Assembly (NCBI GenBank): GCA_002408345.1
Contig: DHRX01000138.1
Coordinates: 10,634 to 16,306 of the forward strand
Reading direction: 5' to 3'
DNA length: 5,673 nt
From: Firmicutes bacterium UBA5301
GTDB taxonomy: Bacteria > Bacillota > UBA5301
The notes under the pieces are model-generated. The model saw only the letters and a list, made by a program, of their open reading frames with translations, was not told the DNA's origin and searched no databases. Below are positions 1 to 5,673 of the stretch, one piece after another (the first letter of the stretch is position 1; every line of letters starts with the position of its first letter). Both the position numbers and the translations under genes were made by a program.

Positions 1-2646
1 CCTCGGGTTAGCGGTAAACTACTGGTGACTGACCCGGTTTGGCATGGAGAAAAGTTGGACTTGCTTACAGCTAATTTTGCTTACTCTAAAGCTATTCTCT
101 CTATTGAAAAGGCGGAAGCTTTACAAGGAATAGCCCGGGTAGCCGTAACCGGCCAAATTAATGTAAGCCAACCGAGCCCTCGTTTTTACTTGAAAACAGC
201 GGTTCAAGATGTAGATATGGCCAGGATTAATCGAATTTTTGACTTAAAGTTACCGTTGAGCGGAGTTCTCAATGCCAACTTTAACCTTGATGGTGTTTGG
301 CCTCAACTAGCATTGCGGGGTCCTGTTTCTTTGGAAGATGGGATGGTACTAGATTTACCGCTGGAAGAGGTTCGAGGGCAACTCTCTTTGGCCAAAAATC
401 GGATAGAGTTTAATCAAGTAACTGCAGAGATAGCCGGGGCTCAAGTTAGGACTAACGGTGTTTGGGAAGATAATGAGTTAGCCGCTGTGCTTCAAATAGA
501 TGATGTGGATTTTGCTATCCTGAATAAATTTATCCCACCTGCAAACCAACCTAGGTTAGCAGGACAAGGAAGTTTTTCTGGCTTACTTTCAGGACCTTGG
601 GCCGATTTAGCATTGGAAGGTACTATTGATGCTGCAGGTTTGGCTTACCAAGATTACCATTTGGATCGGGGAAAGGGTAAGGTCCGTTATAATTTGGCCC
701 AGCATCTTTTAAGTCTAGATTCGCTTCGTCTCTACCAAAATGCTAGCCTTGTTAAGGTTACCGGCGAAGTGAATTTAGCCGATGGTTTCCGGTACAATCT
801 GGATTTAGATTTAGATAAAGTTACTTTGGCTGATTTGGCTCAGGTAACTAAAAACTTGACGTGGCCTGAGATTAACGGAGAGTTAAGCGGTTTCGTTCAA
901 CTAGGCGGAATTGGGTCTAATTTTTCGGGTCGGAGCCTAATTCAATGTCGCCAACTTCAGTACCATGACTTGCAGTACGATGGAGAGTTAGATTTTTCTT
1001 ATACTAACGGTTCGGTAACGCTACATCGAGGCCGGTTATGGGATCAGACTGGACAGGTAACGGCTTTAGGTACCTATGGAGCCGATGGTAGCCTACAGTT
1101 TTCCGTTAATGGTACAAAGGTGGCTATCCAGCCGCTGCTAACCCTTTTACGACCAGGGTTAAATATCAGTGGTAAAGCTAATTTCAACGTGGAATTAAGC
1201 GGTGCGGCCGACGATCCCAGAGCGGTAGCTACGTTTTCTGTAGAAGAAGGCTTGGCCCAAGGGGTTAATATTGATAATTTAATTGGTAAAATGGTCTTTG
1301 ATAAAATGGGTGTTGCTATTCAAGAAGCGGTAGCTACTACCGGTGCTAATAAGACGATAGTTAGTGGACTTATCCCATGGCGTAAAACTGCTCAACAACA
1401 AGATCTGAATATTCGGGTTCAAATGGCCGATGATTCTTTGGCTTTGCTGGGTTTAGTTTTTGGAGAGAACTTGAATGTCAAGGGGCAGGGGAAGATTGAC
1501 CTTACTTTCAGCGGTAATCTAACTAATCCGCTGGTTAATGGTTCTGTTGACTTAACAAATCTGTATTTGGCTGCTCCCCAATTACTCCCAGGCGCTTTTG
1601 AACAGGTCATCTTTAATATGGATTTTCAAGGCAGGGAAGGGGTTATCCGTAAAGCTACTGGAGTTTATAATGGTGGGCGGTTTGATCTGCAAGGCAAGTT
1701 AGGGTTGGGGCAGGGTAATAATGTAGACTTGGCTCTCAATCTAAATACAGTTGGGGTTAGATTGGATTTAGGTTACCTACAGGCTAAAACCGATGCCGCT
1801 TTGAATATTAGCGGTCCGTTGACTGAACCGCTAATTAAAGGTAAAGCTGTTTTGACTGATGGGGTCTTCCGGTTTGGGCAAGGACGAAAAGCCGCTAGTT
1901 TGCCGGTTACCCTACCGGTTCGTTTTGATATTAACGTAACCCATACGAACGATGTTAGAATTCTCTATTCGAACATTGTTGATGCCCGGGCGTTAGGGAA
2001 AGTAAATTTAGGTGGGACCCTCTCCGAACTAACTTTGACCGGGCATGCTGAATCGACTAGGGGAACGATTACCTACCTTGATACAGTTTTTAAGATAACC
2101 AGCGGAACAGCAGATTTCGCCTCTTTCCGTGGTATCCTACCGTATCTCGAGGTTCAGGCTGAAACCAGGGTACCAGAGGCGGTGATTCAGTTAGGTGTAA
2201 CTGGACCTACCGATGATTTACAGCTAAGTCTTTCTTCAACGCCACCCTTAACAGAGCAGGAGATTGTTACCAAACTAACTTTACCAGGACGTTTAACCAG
2301 ATTAGTTCAAGGTGGACGGGATGGAATGTGGGAACAGGAACTAATTCGTCTTTTTGACGATCAGATTAGTTCTCAGGTTATGGGCGGTATTGAAATGATG
2401 GTTCGAGAAGCTTTGCAGCTTGATGAGTTCAGAATCAGACGGGCTTTTACTGAGGAGAATGTTCAGCTCCAGTTCGGTAAGTATCTGGTAGATAATTTAT
2501 ATGTCACTTATACCAGAACATTGGATCCAGATCCTTTGGAATATCTAGGTTTTGAATACAGAATAAAACCCAATATAACAGTTAACAATTCGATTAATAG
2601 TGATGGGGAGGTTTGGTTTGGTTTAGAAACCAAGCTCCGGTTTTAA
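1..2646 (+). CDS. tamB: TamB-family translocation and assembly module protein (5' partial)
   Basis: TamB proteins are anchored in the inner membrane and span the periplasm as a long beta-taco groove. They work with an Omp85-family barrel and take part in outer-membrane protein assembly and phospholipid transport. The frame is open from base 1, so the N-terminal anchor and part of the groove lie upstream; 881 residues are visible, against about 1,260 for E. coli TamB. A GTG at 25 is only an internal Val codon. Residues 1 to about 620 are beta-rich units about 100 residues long, with recurring sG...f.l.G and l.G patterns. The C-terminal third matches the TamB (DUF490) domain: the G-x-I-x-Y-L-D-T-x-F region near nt 2065-2095, the hallmark SSTPPLTEQE (residues 745-754, nt 2233-2262), then alternating strands ending in Phe 881 (GLETKLRF). 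It is the first gene of the visible cluster. Family assignment is secure; the exact substrate is unknown. Confidence 0.93.
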   Translation, partial: PRVSGKLLVTDPVWHGEKLDLLTANFAYSKAILSIEKAEALQGIARVAVTGQINVSQPSPRFYLKTAVQDVDMARINRIFDLKLPLSGVLNANFNLDGVWPQLALRGPVSLEDGMVLDLPLEEVRGQLSLAKNRIEFNQVTAEIAGAQVRTNGVWEDNELAAVLQIDDVDFAILNKFIPPANQPRLAGQGSFSGLLSGPWADLALEGTIDAAGLAYQDYHLDRGKGKVRYNLAQHLLSLDSLRLYQNASLVKVTGEVNLADGFRYNLDLDLDKVTLADLAQVTKNLTWPEINGELSGFVQLGGIGSNFSGRSLIQCRQLQYHDLQYDGELDFSYTNGSVTLHRGRLWDQTGQVTALGTYGADGSLQFSVNGTKVAIQPLLTLLRPGLNISGKANFNVELSGAADDPRAVATFSVEEGLAQGVNIDNLIGKMVFDKMGVAIQEAVATTGANKTIVSGLIPWRKTAQQQDLNIRVQMADDSLALLGLVFGENLNVKGQGKIDLTFSGNLTNPLVNGSVDLTNLYLAAPQLLPGAFEQVIFNMDFQGREGVIRKATGVYNGGRFDLQGKLGLGQGNNVDLALNLNTVGVRLDLGYLQAKTDAALNISGPLTEPLIKGKAVLTDGVFRFGQGRKAASLPVTLPVRFDINVTHTNDVRILYSNIVDARALGKVNLGGTLSELTLTGHAESTRGTITYLDTVFKITSGTADFASFRGILPYLEVQAETRVPEAVIQLGVTGPTDDLQLSLSSTPPLTEQEIVTKLTLPGRLTRLVQGGRDGMWEQELIRLFDDQISSQVMGGIEMMVREALQLDEFRIRRAFTEENVQLQFGKYLVDNLYVTYTRTLDPDPLEYLGFEYRIKPNITVNNSINSDGEVWFGLETKLRF
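256..1851 (+). repeat. Degenerate ~100-residue protein repeat inside TamB
   Basis: Equivalent points of a repeated pattern (small residue-Gly, 4-5 residues, hydrophobic strand, Gly, then often a Pro and a second Gly strand) begin at nt 256, 556, 871, 1165, 1477 and 1798. The spacings are 300, 315, 294, 312 and 321 bases. Examples are LSGVLNANFNLDG (256), LAGQGSFSGLLSG (556), INGELSGFVQLGG (871), ISGKANFNVELSG (1165), VKGQGKIDLTFSG (1477) and ALNISGPLTEPLIKG (1798). Each unit ends with a v.G strand, an l.l.l strand and a short helical d...l segment before the next begins. DNA identity between units is low, so this is an old protein repeat and not a recent duplication. It fits a beta-taco groove built from successive blades. 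Confidence 0.6.
2607..2638 (+). repeat. Inverted repeat at the 3' end of tamB, possible weak attenuator
   Basis: A perfect 7-base inverted repeat (TTGGTTT at 2618-2624, AAACCAA at 2627-2633) can be enclosed by GGAG (2607-2610) pairing with CTCC (2635-2638). A short TTTT run follows at 2641-2644, just before the tamB stop. The hairpin loop is tight and the T run is short and displaced, so this is not a canonical intrinsic terminator. At most it may give partial termination or act as an mRNA processing or stability element between tamB and the sigma-factor gene. Confidence 0.25.
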
Positions 2647-2713
2647 TGACAGTAATTACAGTGGTTGGAGGGAAGGAATATCCTTGTCTTCGGTAGAACC
2701 TCTTTCTGGAAAG

Positions 2714-2721
2714 AAAGGCGG
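2714..2721 (+). promoter_or_regulatory. Ribosome binding site of the sigma-factor gene
   Basis: AAAGGCGG lies 8 bases before the GTG at 2730. It is an imperfect Shine-Dalgarno site but correctly spaced, and it supports GTG 2730 as the start. The rest of the 83-base spacer from 2647 holds only a weak palindrome, AAGGA-ATA-TCCTT at 2673-2685, and no recognisable promoter. Confidence 0.5.
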
Positions 2722-2729
2722 AACAGAGT

Positions 2730-3368
2730 GTGATCAGCCAATATCTTAAAATCGTTGACCAAATTGAACTGCTCTCTACAGAAGAAGAGACTGTTCTCTG
2801 GTCCCAATATAAAGAGGAAGGCGATAGGGAAGCCCGTGCCTGCTTGATCCGCTCGTATCAGCCTTTAGTGATTAAGCTGATTACCAGCCTTAATGTGCCC
2901 CGGGATTCAACTATGGATTTGCTTCAAGAGGGTACTGTTGGGTTAATTGAAGCTGTAGAAAATTACAATCCGCAATTGGGGGTTCGGTTCAGTATTTATG
3001 CCCGGCATCGAATTCGGGGACGGATGCTTAACTGGCTCGCTCAATACTCAGCTGAGCAAAGAGCCGAGATATTAGCTGGAGACGAGTACCTTTTGGGCCT
3101 GGAGAGATCAGCAGCTGTTTATCCGGAGCAGCCCCAAGGTTATCTGGAAGAACAGGAGTTGCAAGGACAAGTTCAGGCTGCATTGGCTCGTTTGCCGGAG
3201 AAGGAACGGCGAGCAGTTCAAGCTACTTATGTAGAAGGCCAAACTTCTCTGAACAGTGCTAAAGAGCTCCAAGTTAGCCCTTCTTATTTTTATAAGCTGC
3301 AAAAGAAAGGGCTACGTCGTATGCGGGGAATGATGGCCCAGTTTATTGCAGAATCCCGGCGAGATTAG
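2730..3368 (+). CDS. Sigma-70-family RNA polymerase sigma factor, short form without region 3
   Basis: This 212-residue protein directs RNA polymerase core to a specific promoter set. Residues 16-50 (LSTEEETVLWSQYKEEGDRE and following) resemble region 1.2/2.1. Residues 63-91 are a clear region 2.2-2.3, with D-L-L-Q-E-G-T-V-G-L-I-E-A-V followed by N-P-Q-L-G-V-R-F-S-I-Y-A. Residues 92-103 (RHRIRGRMLNWL) take the place of region 2.4; the usual WW-IR is missing and IRG-x-M-L recalls FliA and sporulation-type factors. A poorly conserved, Glu/Gln-rich linker (104-150) replaces region 3. Region 4 follows at 152-202: LPEKERRAV, then a helix-turn-helix at about 172-199 ending KKGLRRMR. It is longer than a minimal ECF factor and much shorter than a housekeeping sigma. 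The GTG start is supported by the site at 2714. Its position between tamB and bamA suggests control of envelope genes, which is inference; the regulon cannot be read from the sequence. Confidence 0.9.
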   Translation: MISQYLKIVDQIELLSTEEETVLWSQYKEEGDREARACLIRSYQPLVIKLITSLNVPRDSTMDLLQEGTVGLIEAVENYNPQLGVRFSIYARHRIRGRMLNWLAQYSAEQRAEILAGDEYLLGLERSAAVYPEQPQGYLEEQELQGQVQAALARLPEKERRAVQATYVEGQTSLNSAKELQVSPSYFYKLQKKGLRRMRGMMAQFIAESRRD

Positions 3369-3370
3369 TG

Positions 3371-3387
3371 CTCTGGCTGGCCCGGAG
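3371..3387 (+). promoter_or_regulatory. GC-rich hairpin in the sigma/membrane-protein spacer
   Basis: CTCTGG (3371-3376) can pair with CCGGAG (3382-3387) around a five-base loop, giving six pairs of which one is G-U. The right arm contains GGAG (3384-3387), the only Shine-Dalgarno-like sequence at a normal distance (11 bases) from the ATG at 3399. Folding would hide it. No T run follows, so it is not a terminator. Confidence 0.35.
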
Positions 3388-3390
3388 TTG

Positions 3391-3398
3391 GTGAGGAG
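3391..3398 (+). promoter_or_regulatory. Shine-Dalgarno-like site directly abutting the start codon at 3399
   Basis: GTGAGGAG touches the ATG with no spacer, which is too close for efficient initiation. No other in-frame start codon lies between the stop of the preceding reading frame (3366) and 3399, and the next in-frame ATG (3585) would remove the whole N-terminal helical domain. ATG 3399 is therefore kept as the start, read either from the more distant GGAG at 3384-3387 or by coupling to translation of the sigma gene 30 bases upstream. Confidence 0.45.
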
Positions 3399-4064
3399 AT
3401 GTCCAGATTTTCAGAAAAAATTATTGAGCATGTTCAATTTGCTAAGGGTTGGTTAGAACGGGCTGAAGAAGAGTATTCTCAGGAAAAGATTCTTGAGGCA
3501 GAACTGACCCTATCCTTAGCAGAAGCAGAGGTCCGTCATGCCTGGGAGACTAGTCGGGGGTCAGAAATTTCGGTGAACTCCCGGATGACCAGACTTTGGC
3601 GGCAGCGCTTATTAGCTATATTGGTAGTAGGGTTGGCGGTGGCTATCGGCTATTTAATAGCAACAAGAAATTCCGGATATCCTACTCCAGCTCTGATCTG
3701 GGAACAGCCGGTTTTTCCAGGTAGTTGGCAGAGCCAAGTCGAGTTTAACCTAGTGGTCAGAGAAGAACCGTTTAGGACAGAACCTGAGTTTTCTGAACCG
3801 GTAGTAGTTGAAGAACCTCAAGTTGCACCGATAGTACCCGAGGTTAGTGTAGATTGGGAGCCGCCATTAACGGTAGTACCAACGGTAACAGCACCGGTAT
3901 TACCTGAAATTGAAGAAGCTCCTGTTACTGAAGAGCAAGAAGAACAAGATTTGATACCGGTTGCGCCAGAACCGATTCAGCCCCCTGAAGTGATTAGTGA
4001 GCCACCAAAAATCAATATGGGGGAACTATTTAAAGTGGCAACAGACGCCCTTAAAGGCGAATAA
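3399..4064 (+). CDS. Single-pass membrane protein with Pro/Glu-rich extracytoplasmic tail; candidate anti-sigma or periplasm-spanning protein
   Basis: I do not recognise a family for this 221-residue protein. Residues 1-53 are strongly helical and charged, probably two helices (about 5-26 and 28-52) with Ala/Leu/Glu spacing like a helical hairpin or TPR-like pair. A basic stretch (R62, R65, R68, R70) precedes one membrane helix at about 71-88, so the positive-inside rule puts the N-terminus in the cytoplasm. Residues 89-203 are low complexity, rich in Pro, Glu and Val (about 23 Pro and 23 Glu from 89 to the end), and likely extended. The last 18 residues (KINMGELFKVATDALKGE) look like a separate amphipathic helix. 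The topology matches RseA-like anti-sigma factors and also TonB-like spanning proteins, although the tail lacks the Lys-Pro half typical of TonB. Placement directly after a sigma gene favours a sigma partner; placement before bamA favours an envelope role. Tandem stops (TAA TAG) end the gene. Existence as a real gene is well supported; function is open. Confidence 0.8.
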   Translation: MSRFSEKIIEHVQFAKGWLERAEEEYSQEKILEAELTLSLAEAEVRHAWETSRGSEISVNSRMTRLWRQRLLAILVVGLAVAIGYLIATRNSGYPTPALIWEQPVFPGSWQSQVEFNLVVREEPFRTEPEFSEPVVVEEPQVAPIVPEVSVDWEPPLTVVPTVTAPVLPEIEEAPVTEEQEEQDLIPVAPEPIQPPEVISEPPKINMGELFKVATDALKGE

Positions 4065-4076
4065 TAGATCAACTAA

Positions 4077-4091
4077 CAATTAGATTAATTG
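4077..4091 (+). repeat. AT-rich inverted repeat just before the bamA ribosome binding site
   Basis: CAATTA (4077-4082) and TAATTG (4086-4091) form a perfect six-base inverted repeat around GAT. The right arm touches the first base of the Shine-Dalgarno site. As RNA it would be a weak hairpin; as DNA it could be a small operator half-site pair. The rest of the 41-base spacer shows no clear promoter. Confidence 0.25.
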
Positions 4092-4097
4092 AGGAGG
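4091..4097 (+). promoter_or_regulatory. Strong ribosome binding site of bamA
   Basis: GAGGAGG is a near-perfect match to the 16S rRNA tail, 8 bases before GTG 4106. It decides the start: the alternative in-frame ATG at codon 14 would cut the signal peptide in half. It is the strongest translation signal in the window. Confidence 0.85.
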
Positions 4098-4105
4098 ATA
4101 ATTAA

Positions 4106-5673
4106 GTGACTAGAACTGTAGCCAAACGTTTTCAACCCATAGTAATGTTATTTATAATACTAGTAGCTGGTCTAGCCTTGGGCGGTACTGTTCTGGCCGC
4201 AGAAGGGATAAACCCCCCGGTACGGAAAATTGAAGTCCTTGGTAATAAGATGATAGCAACCGACCAGATTATGGCGGTAATTACCCGAACAAAGCTAGGT
4301 TTGCCTGTAGCGGAAGAGGCGGTAAAAAATGACCTGCAAGCTATTGCTGAGCTCGGATACTTCTACGATGTACGGGCTAATTTCCGGGAGTTTCAAGATG
4401 GGGTTAAGGTTATCTTTGAAGTGGCAGAGAACCCTAAGGTTAAAGAAATAGTAATTAGCGGTAACTCGGCTCTCCCTAGTGAAAGGTTACGGGAGTTAAT
4501 TCCGGTTCAAGATGGAGAAATTCTCAACATTAATGTATTGAATAAAGGTTTACAGGATATGTTGGAGAGCACTTTTAAGGAGTTTGGAGTTCCCGCTCGA
4601 ATCTCGGATGTCCGGATTGATGATTCAGGTAGCATTCAGATTAAAATGGCAGAAACTAGAGTGAATCAAGTTATTATTGAGGGGAACGAGAAAACAAAAG
4701 ATTATGTTATCCGTAGGGAATTGAGGCTAAAGCCGGGTCAGGCCTTAAACATTATTGAGTTACATAAAGATTTGCGCAATATTCTGAACCTCGGTTTCTT
4801 TGATGATGTTTCTCGGGAATTTAAAGAAACCAATGATCCAGATGTTGTTGACTTAGTAATTAAGGTTAAAGAGCGGCGGACCGGTACAGCCGGTATTGGT
4901 GCCGGTTACAGTTCCAAAGATGGCCTGCTCGGTTACATTGAAGTTACCGAAGATAACTTCCTAGGTAAAGGACAACGGACCAATTTCAAATGGGAGTTTG
5001 GTAAAACTAAGAACTTATACCGGGTTGGTTTTTATGAGCCCTATATCAATGAGAAAACTTCAGGTGGCTTTAACATCTATAATGAACGGACTAAAGAAAC
5101 TTCAATTGAAAAAGGCGATTACAACAAGACTGAGACCGGAATAGACGCTACACTAGGTCGTAAACTAGGTGAGGATTTACGGGGTTACTTCAAACTCCGG
5201 ATCTATGATACAGCAGAAGATTATGAGGATGAAGCTATTACAGACAAACAAGAAAAAACCAGATCAATGACGTTTAGTCTGGTTAAAGATACTCGGGACT
5301 TCTTCCTCCGTCCATCTAGCGGTTCCCGGCGAGAAATTGCGGTAGAGGTGGCTCCGGAATGGCTAGGTAGTACAGCCCCATTTAACCGCTATCTTGTAGA
5401 CTACAGTAAGTACTTTAAGATTGGCTCTGGTGGCCAGGTCTTGGCCCTCCATGGTCGCAGTGGTTATCTGCATAGTACTGGTGAAACAGGTAAGTTGCTT
5501 GAATCCGAGCTGTTTAAAGTTGGTGGACCAGATACGGTTCGGGGCTATGATTACAGCGCCTTTCAAGGTGAAGCCTTATTGGTGCTTAATGCCGAGTACC
5601 GGTTCCGGATTACCGATAACCTAGATGGGGTCCTCTTTTACGACCTAGGAAACGCTTGGACCCAGCCGGATAC
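4106..5673 (+). CDS. bamA: Outer membrane protein assembly factor BamA (Omp85 family), 3' partial
   Basis: BamA is the outer-membrane insertase that folds beta-barrel proteins into the membrane. The frame is open to the right edge, with 522 codons visible; roughly the last 80-150 residues are missing. Residues 1-31 are a signal peptide: K7 R8, a hydrophobic core at 12-27 and VLA before cleavage near A31. Three POTRA domains follow, each opening with a beta strand and G-N: VRKIEVLGN (39-47), VKEIVISGN (112-120) and VNQVIIEGN (186-194), the last ending near 258. E. coli BamA has five. The barrel starts at about 260 (GIGAGYSSKDG) and has the standard family marks: NFLGKGQ (284-290), EPY (311-313), DTRDFFLRPSSG (395-406), the lid-loop signature VRGY (478-481) within GGPDTVRGYDY, and FYDLGNAW (511-518). 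The Arg of VRGY is intact. It lies 41 bases after the membrane-protein gene and is probably in the same operon. Assignment as BamA over TamA rests on linkage and the likely absence of a second Omp85 gene, which cannot be checked here. Confidence 0.95.
   Translation, partial: MTRTVAKRFQPIVMLFIILVAGLALGGTVLAAEGINPPVRKIEVLGNKMIATDQIMAVITRTKLGLPVAEEAVKNDLQAIAELGYFYDVRANFREFQDGVKVIFEVAENPKVKEIVISGNSALPSERLRELIPVQDGEILNINVLNKGLQDMLESTFKEFGVPARISDVRIDDSGSIQIKMAETRVNQVIIEGNEKTKDYVIRRELRLKPGQALNIIELHKDLRNILNLGFFDDVSREFKETNDPDVVDLVIKVKERRTGTAGIGAGYSSKDGLLGYIEVTEDNFLGKGQRTNFKWEFGKTKNLYRVGFYEPYINEKTSGGFNIYNERTKETSIEKGDYNKTETGIDATLGRKLGEDLRGYFKLRIYDTAEDYEDEAITDKQEKTRSMTFSLVKDTRDFFLRPSSGSRREIAVEVAPEWLGSTAPFNRYLVDYSKYFKIGSGGQVLALHGRSGYLHSTGETGKLLESELFKVGGPDTVRGYDYSAFQGEALLVLNAEYRFRITDNLDGVLFYDLGNAWTQPD

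Noticed and set aside
25..27. GTG as a possible start codon of tamB
   Set aside because: The frame is open back to base 1 with TamB-like beta sequence, there is no ribosome binding site before it, and TamB needs an N-terminal anchor not seen after it.
1419..1610. 63-codon minus-strand reading frame inside tamB
   Set aside because: It lies wholly in the strongly supported tamB frame, has no ribosome binding site evidence and no recognisable protein features.
2646..2696. A 16-codon reading frame (ATG overlapping the tamB stop as TAATG) in the tamB-sigma spacer
   Set aside because: The stop-start overlap would allow coupled translation, but there is no Shine-Dalgarno site and no attenuator-like codon run. 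Chance is the simpler explanation.
2720..2724. GGAAC resembling an ECF-type -35 element before the sigma gene
   Set aside because: It overlaps the ribosome binding region and has no -10 element before the start codon.
3108..3302. 64-codon minus-strand reading frame inside the sigma-factor gene
   Set aside because: It overlaps the conserved region 4 coding sequence and its translation has no domain-like pattern.
3585..3587. ATG (codon 63) as an alternative start of the membrane protein just before its membrane helix
   Set aside because: It has no Shine-Dalgarno site, and it would discard a well-formed charged helical domain with coding character matching the rest of the gene.
5363..5624. Two 67-codon overlapping reading frames on opposite strands within bamA
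   Set aside because: The bamA frame here encodes clear barrel motifs, including the VRGY lid loop; the alternatives are shadows.

Overview
The window holds a four-gene, same-strand cluster for outer-membrane assembly: the 3' part of tamB, a small sigma-70-family factor, a single-pass membrane protein with a long Pro/Glu-rich extracytoplasmic tail, and the 5' part of bamA. TamB and BamA imply a cell with two membranes. The strong AGGAGG-type Shine-Dalgarno site, frequent GTG starts, moderate GC content (mid-40s % by eye) and a small sigma factor in the operon suggest a diderm Firmicutes lineage (Limnochordia, Halanaerobiales or Negativicutes type). That assignment is inference from gene content, not from a marker gene.

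Layout: tamB is already open at base 1 and ends at 2646. An 83-base spacer leads to the sigma-factor gene (2730-3368, GTG start). A 30-base spacer containing a GC-rich hairpin leads to the membrane-protein gene (3399-4064). A 41-base spacer with a near-ideal ribosome binding site leads to bamA (4106, GTG start), which runs off the right edge. No strong terminator and no convincing promoter lies between the genes, so one transcript is likely. No stretch over 300 bases lacks a gene. I saw no RNA gene, mobile element or CRISPR array.

How the genes fit together: BamA (signal peptide, three POTRA domains, 16-strand barrel) inserts beta-barrel proteins into the outer membrane. TamB is a long beta-rich periplasm-spanning protein, with a clear repeat of about 100 residues here, that works with an Omp85 protein and in lipid transport between the membranes. 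The two middle genes are the unexpected part. A sigma factor followed directly by a protein with a cytoplasmic helical N-terminus, one membrane helix and an extracytoplasmic tail has the layout of a sigma/anti-sigma pair. Lying between tamB and bamA, it could be an envelope-assembly sensing circuit. This is a hypothesis from order and topology; no recognised anti-sigma motif was seen. The alternative is a periplasm-spanning structural protein of TonB-like build.
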